A stretch of 64,000 nucleotides of DNA from Bacteroidia bacterium (lineage in GTDB: Bacteria > Bacteroidota > Bacteroidia > Bacteroidales > F082), in NCBI GenBank assembly GCA_021287165.1, contig JAJTAY010000011.1, positions 1 to 64,000 of the forward strand. Reading direction: 5' to 3'. Each line of letters opens with the position of its first letter. The first letter of the stretch is position 1. Below the pieces are notes generated by a model, which saw nothing but the letters and a program-made list of their open reading frames with translations, did not search any database and was not told where the DNA came from. The position numbers and the translations under genes were made by a program. Below are positions 56,128 through 64,000 of the stretch, in pieces.

Positions 56128-56682
56128 ATGGAAACCGACCGCATCCGCTGGAACGAAAAGCACGCCGCCAAAACGGGCTCCGGCGATCCCGACCTTTTCT
56201 TTCTTAAACACTCCGACAGCTTACTTCCCGGCCAAACCCTCGATCTGGCCTGCGGAAGGGGACGTCATGCCCTTTACCTTGCCACGCTGGGGCATGGTAT
56301 TACAGCCGTTGACATCTCGGATGTGGCACTTGATTACCTCCAAAACAGGGCCGCCGATAACGGTATTGAACTTAAAATCGTGCAGGCCGACCTCGACCAG
56401 CCCGAAAATCTGTTCGCCGAGCAAAGTTTCGACAACATCGTCTGCATAAATTTTCGGCCACCCGACAGGCTTCTGGCCATTTTGCCACGCTGGCTGAGGC
56501 CGGGCGGAAAATTTTTGTGGTGCTCGTTCAACGAAATACAGGCCGCCATCAAAGGTTTCCCGGTGACACTTGCCCTGCACAAGGAAGCTTTTCTTCACAT
56601 TTCCGGTCTGGAATGCCTCGTTTACGAACGTTTCGAAGACCACACCGGCCATCGCGACGGCTACCTGTTTGTGAAAAAATGA
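56128..56682 (+). CDS. Class I SAM-dependent methyltransferase (TehB-like)
   Basis: The 184-residue protein is a short Rossmann methyltransferase. SAM motif I is DLACGRGRHALYLA (39-52), followed by VDISDVALDYLQ (~65) and VQADLDQPE (~90). It resembles thiopurine/tellurite-type small methyltransferases but the substrate cannot be told. It ends 4 nt before hypF, so it is part of the hyp operon. Any link to hydrogenase maturation is not established. Confidence 0.85.
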   Translation: METDRIRWNEKHAAKTGSGDPDLFFLKHSDSLLPGQTLDLACGRGRHALYLATLGHGITAVDISDVALDYLQNRAADNGIELKIVQADLDQPENLFAEQSFDNIVCINFRPPDRLLAILPRWLRPGGKFLWCSFNEIQAAIKGFPVTLALHKEAFLHISGLECLVYERFEDHTGHRDGYLFVKK

Positions 56683-56686
56683 GCCG

Positions 56687-58942
56687 ATGGAAAGAAAAGC
56701 GCTTCTGATAAAGGTTCGTGGTCTGGTGCAAGGGGTTGGCTTCAGGCCGTTCGTCTATCGCATTGCACACCGGCACGGAATAAAGGGCTGGGTGGAAAAC
56801 AACAACGAAGGCGTGACCATCCATGCCGAGGGAACGCCGCAAATGCTTGATTCTTTCGTGCAATCGCTAGGAAACGAAGCGCCAACAGCCTCATCCGTTT
56901 CGGAAATTGAAGCCAGAGCTACTGATGCTGAAGGACTTGAGGAATTCAGCATTCGCAGGAGTGCCAACCTGTCCGACGAAATCACCCAGGTAAGCCCCGA
57001 CATTGCCGTGTGCGAGGATTGCCTGCGCGATATGCAGGAGCAAGCCCACCGCCGCGACTACCTTTTTACCAACTGCACCCACTGCGGCCCGCGTTTCACC
57101 ATCATCCGCAGCCTGCCCTACGACCGCCATCAAACCACCATGGCACCTTTTGTCATGTGTGAGCAATGCCGCAGCGAATACGCCAACATACTCGACCGCC
57201 GCTTTCATGCCCAGCCCGTAGCCTGCCTGCATTGCGGCCCGCATTATTTTCTGCTTCACCCCAAACAGGAGTGGGACATCCAAAATTTTCCGCATTTTGC
57301 AGCTGAGCAGATCGACGGCGGTAAGATTGTGGCTGTCAAGGGCCTGGGTGGTTACCACCTGCTTTGCGATGCACACAACACAGCGGCAGTTTTGGAATTG
57401 CGCCGCCGAAAGCAGCGCGAGGCCAAGCCCATGGCAGTGATGATGCGTGATGTGGATACTGCACGTAAATACTTCGTCATCAATGACGAAGAAGAGAAAT
57501 TACTCCTTTCGTGGCAGCGGCCTATCGTGCTGGTACAAAACATGACTGGCCTTGAAGAACCTGTTTCCAACGGCCTCCACACCACAGGACTTGTTTTGCC
57601 TTACATGCCATTTCACCATTATCTATTCAAGTTTCTCAAAACAGATGCAGTGGTGTTCACCAGTGCCAATGTTTCGGACGAGCCGGTGGTGATGGATGAA
57701 GCGGCTGCCCTGGATCAGCTTGCTGGGATTGCTGATTTTATCATCACATACAACCGCGAAATTCACAACCGGGCCGACGATTCGGTGGCCATGGTTGCCC
57801 ATAAGATACCGATGCTTATCCGGCGATCGAGGGGCTATGCACCGGGGCCGGTCGAACTCAGCTTCGATGTGGAAGGCATCCTGGCCACCGGAGCTGAGCT
57901 CAACAACACATTTGCCATCGGAAAAGGCCGGCAAGCTATTATGAGTCAGCACATAGGCGACCTGAAAAATGCCCCTACGCTTGGTTTTTTCGAACAATCG
58001 CTCGGGCGATTTCAGCGGCTGTTCAGGTTCAGGCCACAGCTCATAGCCTGCGACCTGCATCCCGACTACCTTTCCACTCAGTTTGCCCGGGAATCGGGTC
58101 TTCCGCTGGTCGAAGTGCAGCATCATCACGCCCACATGGCCTCATGCATGGCCGAGCATGGCCTCAGCGGGCCGGTCATCGGCATCATTTTCGACGGAAC
58201 AGGCCTGGGCACCGATGGTACCATCTGGGGAGGTGAATGTCTGTTAGGCGACTATGCCGGATTTCAGCGGCTTTCGCACCTCGATCCCGTGCCCTTGCCC
58301 GGAGGTGATGCCGTAACGCACCAGCCATGGCGAACCGCTTTTGCCTATATCTGGAAATATTTCGGTGAGGAAAGGGCTCTGGCTGCCGCGGAATCTTTTG
58401 GCTGGTGTGAGGCCCCGACCGCTCAAAACCTCGTACGCATGCTTGGCCGAAACCTCAATTGTCCACTCAGTTCAGGCGCAGGACGATTGTTCGATGCTGT
58501 GGCGGCGCTCACAGGTCTTTGCAGCACATCCGGTTTTCATGCCGAAGCCCCTATGCGGCTAGAGGCTGCGGTCAGCCCCGACCATGCCGGACACTATGAC
58601 TTCTGTTTTCAGAACAGCTTAGTTTCGCTCAAGCCCATGTTCGACGGGCTTTTAGCTGATCTGGAGGATAGTTTGTCAAACGGTGTGATTGCTGCACGCT
58701 TTCACAATACAGTGGTCCGTATCATCGGAGCCATGGCGCTGAACGCAGCACAGGTGTCAGGAATAAAGAAAGTTGTGCTTTCGGGAGGTTCGTTTCAAAA
58801 CCGCATTCTTGTAGGGCGTTCGGTCGATGTGCTGCAAAGGGATGGTTTTGAAGTGTATATCCAGCACAAGGTGCCCTGTAACGATGGTGGTATTGCTCTT
58901 GGTCAGCTTGCCGTGGCAGCCGCACAAAGCCGTAGACCCTGA
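56687..58942 (+). CDS. hypF: Carbamoyltransferase HypF
   Basis: The 751-residue enzyme makes the cyanide ligands of [NiFe] hydrogenase: it turns carbamoyl phosphate into a carbamoyl adenylate and passes the carbamoyl group to the C-terminal Cys of HypE. Domains in order: acylphosphatase (1-92, VRGLVQGVGFRPFVYR), two C4 zinc fingers (from CEDC at 109-112 to CLHCGP), YrdC-like (~200-385) and Kae1-like (~395-750; VQHHHAHMA with His479-His483, GIIFDGTGLGTDGT, LSGGSFQN). Length is normal. It leads hypC-D-E in the same direction. Confidence 0.97.
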   Translation: MERKALLIKVRGLVQGVGFRPFVYRIAHRHGIKGWVENNNEGVTIHAEGTPQMLDSFVQSLGNEAPTASSVSEIEARATDAEGLEEFSIRRSANLSDEITQVSPDIAVCEDCLRDMQEQAHRRDYLFTNCTHCGPRFTIIRSLPYDRHQTTMAPFVMCEQCRSEYANILDRRFHAQPVACLHCGPHYFLLHPKQEWDIQNFPHFAAEQIDGGKIVAVKGLGGYHLLCDAHNTAAVLELRRRKQREAKPMAVMMRDVDTARKYFVINDEEEKLLLSWQRPIVLVQNMTGLEEPVSNGLHTTGLVLPYMPFHHYLFKFLKTDAVVFTSANVSDEPVVMDEAAALDQLAGIADFIITYNREIHNRADDSVAMVAHKIPMLIRRSRGYAPGPVELSFDVEGILATGAELNNTFAIGKGRQAIMSQHIGDLKNAPTLGFFEQSLGRFQRLFRFRPQLIACDLHPDYLSTQFARESGLPLVEVQHHHAHMASCMAEHGLSGPVIGIIFDGTGLGTDGTIWGGECLLGDYAGFQRLSHLDPVPLPGGDAVTHQPWRTAFAYIWKYFGEERALAAAESFGWCEAPTAQNLVRMLGRNLNCPLSSGAGRLFDAVAALTGLCSTSGFHAEAPMRLEAAVSPDHAGHYDFCFQNSLVSLKPMFDGLLADLEDSLSNGVIAARFHNTVVRIIGAMALNAAQVSGIKKVVLSGGSFQNRILVGRSVDVLQRDGFEVYIQHKVPCNDGGIALGQLAVAAAQSRRP

Positions 58943-58979
58943 AACGCCCTATTTTGTAATTTTGCTGAAAACACTGCTC

Positions 58980-59249
58980 ATGTGCCTCAGCATACCCGCA
59001 CGCATCGAAAGCATTGAGGGCGATACTGCTGTTTGCAGCGTTGGCGGAGCCACCTATCAGGCCAGCCTCCAACTGCTCGAAAGCGAAACCCTGGCCCCGG
59101 GCGATTACGTGCTCATTCACACCGGATTTGCCATCCAGAAAATCAGCGAGGAGGAAGCTGCCGAAACCCTTCGCATATTCGACGATTTCGACGAGCTTAA
59201 CCGGCAACTCGACGACGAGGAACGAAAAACAGGCCAACGCATCGTCTGA
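58980..59249 (+). CDS. hypC: Hydrogenase assembly chaperone HypC/HupF
   Basis: The 89-residue product starts at ATG 58980, which gives the required N-terminal MCLSIP with the catalytic Cys2. HypC works with HypD to hold Fe while CN and CO are added, then delivers it to the large subunit. A beta-barrel (DTAVCSVGGATYQASLQLL, GDYVLIHTGFAIQKI) is followed by a charged helix (~58-85). It ends 2 nt before hypD. Confidence 0.96.
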   Translation: MCLSIPARIESIEGDTAVCSVGGATYQASLQLLESETLAPGDYVLIHTGFAIQKISEEEAAETLRIFDDFDELNRQLDDEERKTGQRIV

Positions 59250-59251
59250 CC

Positions 59252-60337
59252 ATGAAATACATTGACGAATACCGTCGCCGGGAGCTGGTGACGGCCCTGG
59301 CCGAACAAATCAGGCAAGAATCCCGCAAGCCCCTGCGCATCATGGAAGTATGCGGCGGACACACGATGGCACTGCGTCGGTTTGGGCTGCACAGCCTTCT
59401 GCCCGAAAACATTGAGTTGATCTCCGGACCGGGTTGTCCGGTATGCGTAACCAGCCGCAGTTTTATCGATCACGCCATTGCGCTTGCACGGCTGCCCAAG
59501 GTTGTCATCACTACCTATGGCGACCTGATTAAGGTGCCGGGATCAACATCCACGCTCGAGATCGAAAAGGCCCGCGGAGCGAAGATCCAGATTGTATATT
59601 CCATATTAGATGCATTGACTTTGGCGCAAAAGAACCCTGAGAAACAAGTGGTTTTTCTTGGCATTGGCTTCGAAACCACCGCTCCGGCATCTGCAGCTGG
59701 CATCCTTAAAGCCCAGATGGCCGGGCTGTTCAACTTCTCGGTGCTTAGCGCACACAAGATCATGCCACCCGCTATGGCCGCCCTTATCGATCAGGGGGTC
59801 AACCTGCACGGCTATATTGGTCCCGGTCATGTTAGTACAATAACAGGATCTAAGATCTACGATTTCATCCCGCGCGATTATGGCCTTGGTGTAGTGATCA
59901 GCGGCTTCGAACCTGCCGACCTGTTGCAGGCTATTCACATGCTTGTGCGTCAGCGCGAGGCCAACCGGCCGGCGGTCGAAATCCAGTATAGCCGGGCGGT
60001 AAGCCGGGAAGGTAACCTCAAGGCGCAGCAAATGCTCGATGAGGTGTTTGAGTTGCGCAGCGATTGGTGGCGCGGGCTGGGTACAATTCCATTGAGTGGT
60101 ATGGGTATAAAACCTGCCTACGCTGAATTCGATGCGGAAAAGAAATTTTCGGTAACCATTGAGCCCACGCGCGAAGACAAAGGTTGCATCTGCGGCGAAG
60201 TGCTCAAAGGCCTGAAAAAACCTACGGATTGCAAACTGTTCGGTAAGGCCTGCACCCCCTCCGACCCGGTGGGAGCCTGCATGGTGAGCAGCGAGGGTAC
60301 ATGTGCTGCCTATTATAAATATCTGGAAGTGAGTTAA
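59252..60337 (+). CDS. hypD: Hydrogenase formation protein HypD
   Basis: The 361-residue [4Fe-4S] scaffold assembles the Fe(CN)2CO unit with HypC and HypE. Conserved sites: CGGHTMAL (Cys34), GPGCPVC (Cys62, Cys65), GFETTAPASA and GHVSTITG. The C-terminal Fe-S cysteine cluster is within CICGEVLKG, CKLFGKAC and CMVSSEGTCAAYY. Length is normal. It lies between hypC (2-nt gap) and hypE (16-nt gap). Confidence 0.97.
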   Translation: MKYIDEYRRRELVTALAEQIRQESRKPLRIMEVCGGHTMALRRFGLHSLLPENIELISGPGCPVCVTSRSFIDHAIALARLPKVVITTYGDLIKVPGSTSTLEIEKARGAKIQIVYSILDALTLAQKNPEKQVVFLGIGFETTAPASAAGILKAQMAGLFNFSVLSAHKIMPPAMAALIDQGVNLHGYIGPGHVSTITGSKIYDFIPRDYGLGVVISGFEPADLLQAIHMLVRQREANRPAVEIQYSRAVSREGNLKAQQMLDEVFELRSDWWRGLGTIPLSGMGIKPAYAEFDAEKKFSVTIEPTREDKGCICGEVLKGLKKPTDCKLFGKACTPSDPVGACMVSSEGTCAAYYKYLEVS

Positions 60338-60353
60338 TTACCTCTGAATTTAA

Positions 60354-61367
60354 ATGAAACATACCCATATCCTCCTTGGCCATGGTAGTGGCGGACGCCT
60401 TAGCCACGAATTGATCACTAAGGTTTTCCTGAAGCATTTTGGTAAGCCTGCAGGAGGTTTTCTTTCCGATGCCGCTGTGCTGAATGAAAATCATGGCCAA
60501 CTTGCTTTCACTACCGACGGCTTTGTAGTTGATCCGCTTTTTTTTCCCGGAGGCGATATTGGCAAACTGGCCGTGGCAGGAACGGTGAATGATCTGGCCG
60601 TTTGCGGAGCCGAACCCTTGGCGCTGAGTGCAGCATTCATCATTGAGGAAGGACTACCCCTGGAAGTTCTCGAAAAGGTAGTGCTAAGCATGGCCAATGA
60701 AGCTGCCAAAGCGGGAGTTCGCATTGTGGCCGGGGATACAAAGGTGGTTGAGCGGGGCAAGGCCGATAAACTTTTTATCACCACCAGCGGAGTGGGCCGC
60801 ATAATGTCGGGGGCCGAAAATATTGCATCTGCACAGGATGTTCAGCCCGGCGACCTCATCCTGATCAACGGCAGCATAGGCGATCATGGCATGGCCGTTA
60901 TGACTGCCCGCAGCCAACTGAATATCGGAAGCGTGGTGCAATCGGACTGCGCTTGTCTTCATGAGCTTTGTCGTGAGGCAATAGGATCAGGTGGCATTCA
61001 TTTCATGCGCGATGCTACCCGTGGCGGACTGGCCGCCGTGCTGGCCGAGCTCTGCGAAAACCGCCCCTTCGGCATAGACCTTTATGAAGAAAAGATTCCT
61101 GTGTCGGAGGGTGTTCGTGGCATGTGCGAACTCCTAGGATTCGACCCCCTGCATGTGGCTAACGAAGGTAAAGTGGTAATTGTAGTTGCACCGGAAAAAG
61201 CTCAAGCCTTGCTCGAAAACTTGCAATTTCATCCCCTGGCATCAGGCGCTTCCATCATAGGCAAAATTACAGAGGACCATGACGGAAAGATCTGGCTGCA
61301 CACACAGGTGGGCGGGAAAAGATTGGTTGACCTTCCTGCCGGTGAGCAATTACCAAGGATTTGCTGA
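60354..61367 (+). CDS. hypE: Carbamoyl dehydratase HypE
   Basis: The 337-residue PurM-fold ATPase dehydrates the thiocarbamate on its own C-terminal cysteine to thiocyanate, the CN donor. LLGHGSGGRLSHELI opens the protein, TDGFVVDPLFFPGGDIGKLAVAGTVNDL and ATRGGLAAVLAE follow, and the needed C-terminal PRIC tail is intact. It is the last gene of the hyp run. Confidence 0.97.
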   Translation: MKHTHILLGHGSGGRLSHELITKVFLKHFGKPAGGFLSDAAVLNENHGQLAFTTDGFVVDPLFFPGGDIGKLAVAGTVNDLAVCGAEPLALSAAFIIEEGLPLEVLEKVVLSMANEAAKAGVRIVAGDTKVVERGKADKLFITTSGVGRIMSGAENIASAQDVQPGDLILINGSIGDHGMAVMTARSQLNIGSVVQSDCACLHELCREAIGSGGIHFMRDATRGGLAAVLAELCENRPFGIDLYEEKIPVSEGVRGMCELLGFDPLHVANEGKVVIVVAPEKAQALLENLQFHPLASGASIIGKITEDHDGKIWLHTQVGGKRLVDLPAGEQLPRIC

Positions 61368-61456
61368 GCGGGAAAGAAAAAATTGATCTGTTAAAAAAAC
61401 TCCTTCATACTTTTTCAAGACGTATTATCTTGCAGCATTAAACCATCCAGATACTT

Positions 61457-62152
61457 ATGCGCAGTGCTTTTCTTATTTTATTCATGATTTTGGCAATCAG
61501 CACCAGATCTCAGGTGAACGAAAAATGGTATTTAACTACCGCAGGCGAAATAATTTTTTCGCATGCTAAAGTGGATTTTTTTGGAAATGAAGACGGTAGT
61601 GTGCTGCGGTTTTCACCATTCTTCAACAGCCAGAACCACCTGAACAAGGACCTGAACCAAAATCTGGGGTTTTTTACCGGACTCAATGTGCGAAACGTGG
61701 GCTTCATTTACAAATATCCGTCTCAGTCCTATAAAACAAAATTCAGATCATACAACCTTGGGGTTCCGTTGGGTCTTAAATTCGGCAATATTGAACGAAC
61801 TTTCATGTATGCGGGCTATGAAATTGAAATCCCGTTCCATTACAAGGAAAAATTTTTCGATGAAGGCAAAAAGACAGGAAAATACCGGGCGTGGTTCAGT
61901 AAGAAACAGCCTGCTTATTACAATAGCCTAATGGTTGGTATTCAGTTTTCCGGTGGTACTAATCTGAAATTCAAGTATTATCTGACCAACTTCTTCAACA
62001 AGGACTATACCGTGGATAGTCCTGCCGGTCAAGTCAAACCGTTTCAGGATTTTGACGTCAATATTTTCTACATATCCCTGAGTACCGATATGTTCAAGGC
62101 TGCTGAGAAGACGAAAAAGATCGTAAAAGAACACGATCTGGTGATGTTTTAA
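61457..62152 (+). CDS. Outer-membrane beta-barrel-like hypothetical protein
   Basis: The 231-residue protein has a signal peptide (MRSAFLILFMILAISTRSQ) and alternating aromatic strands (LGFFTGLNVRNVGFIYKY, NSLMVGIQFSGGTNLKFKYYLTNFF, DVNIFYISLSTDMF) like small porin-type barrels of Bacteroidota. The basic tail (EKTKKIVKEHDLVMF) does not end as a classical barrel strand, so a periplasmic role is possible. It overlaps the 3' end of aroK by 4 nt (convergent). I do not recognise a named family. Confidence 0.75.
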   Translation: MRSAFLILFMILAISTRSQVNEKWYLTTAGEIIFSHAKVDFFGNEDGSVLRFSPFFNSQNHLNKDLNQNLGFFTGLNVRNVGFIYKYPSQSYKTKFRSYNLGVPLGLKFGNIERTFMYAGYEIEIPFHYKEKFFDEGKKTGKYRAWFSKKQPAYYNSLMVGIQFSGGTNLKFKYYLTNFFNKDYTVDSPAGQVKPFQDFDVNIFYISLSTDMFKAAEKTKKIVKEHDLVMF

Positions 62153-62670
62153 TCCTGCAGCTCCTGGCTGATTTCGCGGATTTGTGCCGCCAGTGAACCT
62201 GCATCCACCGATTCGCCCTTTACGATGATTTTTGCCTGGCCGTAATAAATGTTGCGCTGGCGAAGATGCTCGCGGACAAATTCAAGCAGCTCATCTCCGG
62301 TTTTTGATTCTACCAGCGGACGCTTTTTCCTGGCATGTGTCAGGCGGTGGACAATACTTACGGGGTCCATTTGCAGATAAACAGTAATCCCATGGCGGTT
62401 CATCCAGTCCATATTGTCATAAAAACAGGCTGTTCCGCCTCCGGTACTGAAAATAATATTTTCAATGCCAGATGTTTCCTTCAGAAGTTGACTTTCCAGA
62501 CGACGGAAAAGCGCTTCATCATATTTGCGGAAGAAGTCGGGAATGCTGATTTTGTAACGAACCTCAAACATTTCGTCCAGGTCGGCACTTTCCATGCCGA
62601 GCAGCGCGGCAAGCCTGCGCGACAGGGTGGTTTTCCCTGCTCCCATATAGCCCACAAGGTAAACCCTCAT
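62149..62670 (-). CDS. aroK: Shikimate kinase
   Basis: The 173-residue P-loop kinase phosphorylates shikimate on the way to chorismate. Walker A is GYMGAGKTTLSR (7-18), then DLDEMFEVR (shikimate-binding Asp), FSTGGGTACF (GGG motif, ~76) and a lid with RKKRPLVES. Length is normal. It is 17 nt after the transketolase subunit gene on the same strand, both feeding from sugar phosphates to aromatics. Confidence 0.95.
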   Translation of the reverse strand: MRVYLVGYMGAGKTTLSRRLAALLGMESADLDEMFEVRYKISIPDFFRKYDEALFRRLESQLLKETSGIENIIFSTGGGTACFYDNMDWMNRHGITVYLQMDPVSIVHRLTHARKKRPLVESKTGDELLEFVREHLRQRNIYYGQAKIIVKGESVDAGSLAAQIREISQELQD

Positions 62671-62687
62671 CGCCAGCTTGGCTGTTT

Positions 62688-63641
62688 TTAGCCTTTTCTT
62701 TTTAATGCACGCAAGGAGGCTTCGACAATGTCCGGAACATCGAGTCCGTATTCTTTGAGCAATTCCTCCGGCGTGCCGCTCTGTCCAAAACGGTCGTTCA
62801 CAGCTACCATTTCCATGGGGGCAGGGTAGTGCAGGGCCAGCAATGCTGCAATGCTCTCGCCAAGGCCACCGGCCCGCTGATGTTCCTCAGCTGTTACCAA
62901 ACAGCCTGTTTTGCGCACTGAGGCCAACACGGCCTCGGCATCTAAAGGCTTGATGGTGTGGATATTGATCACCTCGGCCGAAATGCCTTTGCTTTCGAGC
63001 TGTTGGGCAGCCTGCAGGGCGTTCCAAACCAAATGACCGGTGGCAACGATGGTCAGGTGTTTTCCCACCGTCAGCACATCGGCTTTTCCAATTACAAATT
63101 GCTGGTCGGCAGGAGTAAATACCGGCCATTTTGGTCGTCCGAAACGAAGATAAACCGGCCCATCCCACTCGGCAATGGCGAGGGTGGCGGCTTTTGTCTG
63201 GTTGTAGTCGGCCGGCACAATTACCGTCATGCCAGGCAAAATTTTCATCAGGCCAATGTCTTCCAGAATCTGGTGGGTGGCGCCATCTTCACCCAGGGTC
63301 ACACCGGCATGGGAGGCGCAAATTTTGACGTTTTTCCCGCTGTAAGCAATCGACTGACGGATCTGGTCGTAAACCCTGCCGGTTGAAAAATTGGCAAAGG
63401 TGCCCGTGTACGGAATGAAACCACCGGTGGCTAATCCGGCTGCAATGCCCATCATATTGGCTTCGGCTATGCCGGTTTGGAAAAACCGCTCCGGAAACTC
63501 CTTCGCAAAAGCATCCATCTTTAGCGAGCCGGTGAGGTCGGCACATAGAGCAACCACTTTGTTATTGTGTTGCCCAAGCTCCAGCAAACCATCGCCAAAA
63601 CCAGAGCGCGTATCCTTATAAGCTGTTACGGTAAACGTCAT
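62688..63641 (-). CDS. Transketolase, C-terminal subunit (split type)
   Basis: The product is 317 residues from ATG 63641 ([16 protein letters not shown]). It covers the pyrimidine-binding and C-terminal domains: [48 protein letters not shown] and [12 protein letters not shown]. The catalytic Glu is within GIAEANM. Many Bacteroidota and archaea carry transketolase as two genes, with this as the second half. The N-terminal subunit gene lies just upstream (ends 63768) and leaves at the window edge. Confidence 0.93.
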   Translation of the reverse strand: MTFTVTAYKDTRSGFGDGLLELGQHNNKVVALCADLTGSLKMDAFAKEFPERFFQTGIAEANMMGIAAGLATGGFIPYTGTFANFSTGRVYDQIRQSIAYSGKNVKICASHAGVTLGEDGATHQILEDIGLMKILPGMTVIVPADYNQTKAATLAIAEWDGPVYLRFGRPKWPVFTPADQQFVIGKADVLTVGKHLTIVATGHLVWNALQAAQQLESKGISAEVINIHTIKPLDAEAVLASVRKTGCLVTAEEHQRAGGLGESIAALLALHYPAPMEMVAVNDRFGQSGTPEELLKEYGLDVPDIVEASLRALKRKG

Positions 63642-63644
63642 TGG

Positions 63645-63670
63645 ATTCAAAATTCAAGATTCAATGATTA
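63645..63670. repeat. ATTCAA-type dispersed repeat, copy 4
   Basis: GGATTCAAAATTCAAGATTC right before the start of the transketolase C-subunit gene belongs to the family seen at 2610 and 11549. Confidence 0.6.
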
Positions 63671-63721
63671 AAAAATGCTTCTATTCCACCTTTTTAAGAC
63701 AATCAATTACTTAATTATCAT

Positions 63722-63764
63722 CACCCACCACTCACCACTCACCACTCACCACTCACCACTCACC
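63722..63764. repeat. CACTCAC array between the transketolase subunit genes
   Basis: About six exact CACTCAC heptamers end 3 nt from the TAA stop (63768-63770) of the N-subunit gene. Read on the coding strand the array is GTGGTGA-type. Confidence 0.88.
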
Positions 63765-63767
63765 AAA

Positions 63768-64000
63768 TTAATAGTCGCCAATGGTTTCAGGCAATTGTGC
63801 CAGTGCGCGGGCAGCTTGTTCGTCGTTTGGTGCACTGCCGTGCCATTTATGCGTTCCCATCATAAAATCAACACCCATGCCCATTTCAGTATGCATCAGC
63901 AGCAGCACAGGCTTTCCATTGCCGGCCATCTGCCTTGCAATGTGCAACACGTTTACGGTTTCTTCCATATTGTTGCCGTCGAATGATTTCACCTCCCATC
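63768..64000 (-). CDS. Transketolase, N-terminal subunit, cut by window edge
   Basis: Only the last ~77 residues are visible, from WEVKSFDGNNMEETVN to the C-terminus ETIGDY. The GNGKPVLLLMHTEMGMGVDFMMGTHKWHG stretch matches the end of the thiamine-diphosphate-binding subunit of split transketolases. It precedes the C-subunit gene on the minus strand. Confidence 0.9.
   Translation of the reverse strand, partial: WEVKSFDGNNMEETVNVLHIARQMAGNGKPVLLLMHTEMGMGVDFMMGTHKWHGSAPNDEQAARALAQLPETIGDY

Overview
The window comes from a member of the Bacteroidota, most likely an anaerobic, Bacteroidales-like lineage. The evidence is several secreted proteins with C-terminal type IX secretion (T9SS) sorting domains, Bacteroidota-type promoters (TTTG/TTG, then 19-20 nt, then TAnnTTTG), a LytS/LytTR regulator pair, an OmpP1/FadL porin, and a hypF-C-D-E set for [NiFe] hydrogenase maturation. 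I saw no rRNA, tRNA or CRISPR array.

Layout. 1-17 kb is accessory. It holds a truncated secreted protein at the left edge, a DUF5009/NagX-like membrane protein, an IS200-type RAYT transposase set between two fields of REP-like hairpins, a Tat-exported Gfo/Idh/MocA oxidoreductase, an endonuclease I, a small 2Fe-2S ferredoxin, and two copies of one arrangement: a giant T9SS protein (1463 or 1373 aa) followed within 13-20 nt by a tiny Pro/Gly-rich protein with a C-terminal membrane anchor. 17-23 kb holds ppsR with a zinc-ribbon protein, valS, and an AT-richer arsR-arsM pair. 23-26 kb is a two-gene glycan operon: a formyltransferase-like/GINT1-like fusion and a Wzx-type flippase. 26-40 kb holds a DUF2892 protein, FadL, then on the minus strand guaB, three PpiD/SurA-like chaperones, MoxR, a HlyD-type adaptor, a MacB-type permease and rlmD. 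39-46 kb holds an aldo/keto reductase, an SRPBCC protein, a bile-acid:Na+ symporter relative, a trifunctional acyl-activating/ACP/acyltransferase fusion and a metallophosphoesterase. 46-56 kb on the plus strand holds a POT peptide transporter, a TIGR01212 radical SAM protein, the LytS/LytTR pair, and a three-gene surface cassette (arylsulfotransferase-like, CBM-like, CotH kinase-like). 56-61 kb is a methyltransferase followed by hypF-hypC-hypD-hypE. The right edge holds an outer-membrane-like protein, aroK and a split transketolase.

How genes work together. The chaperone block would fold outer-membrane and T9SS cargo such as the giant proteins, the CotH protein and the arylsulfotransferase. 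The hyp genes build the Fe(CN)2CO centre of a hydrogenase encoded elsewhere; hypA and hypB are not here. The sulfotransferase and CotH kinase together suggest sulfation and phosphorylation of surface material.

The least explained features are non-coding. G-rich short tandem repeats (GTGGTGA- and GGTTACGGG-type on the coding strand) begin at, or even supply, the stop codons of several genes. Two homologous ~330-bp elements carry inverted GGTTACGGG arrays at both ends. A third family (TTCAAAATTCGAAGATTCA) recurs in intergenic regions. With the RAYT and its hairpins they suggest small mobile repeats that target gene ends.
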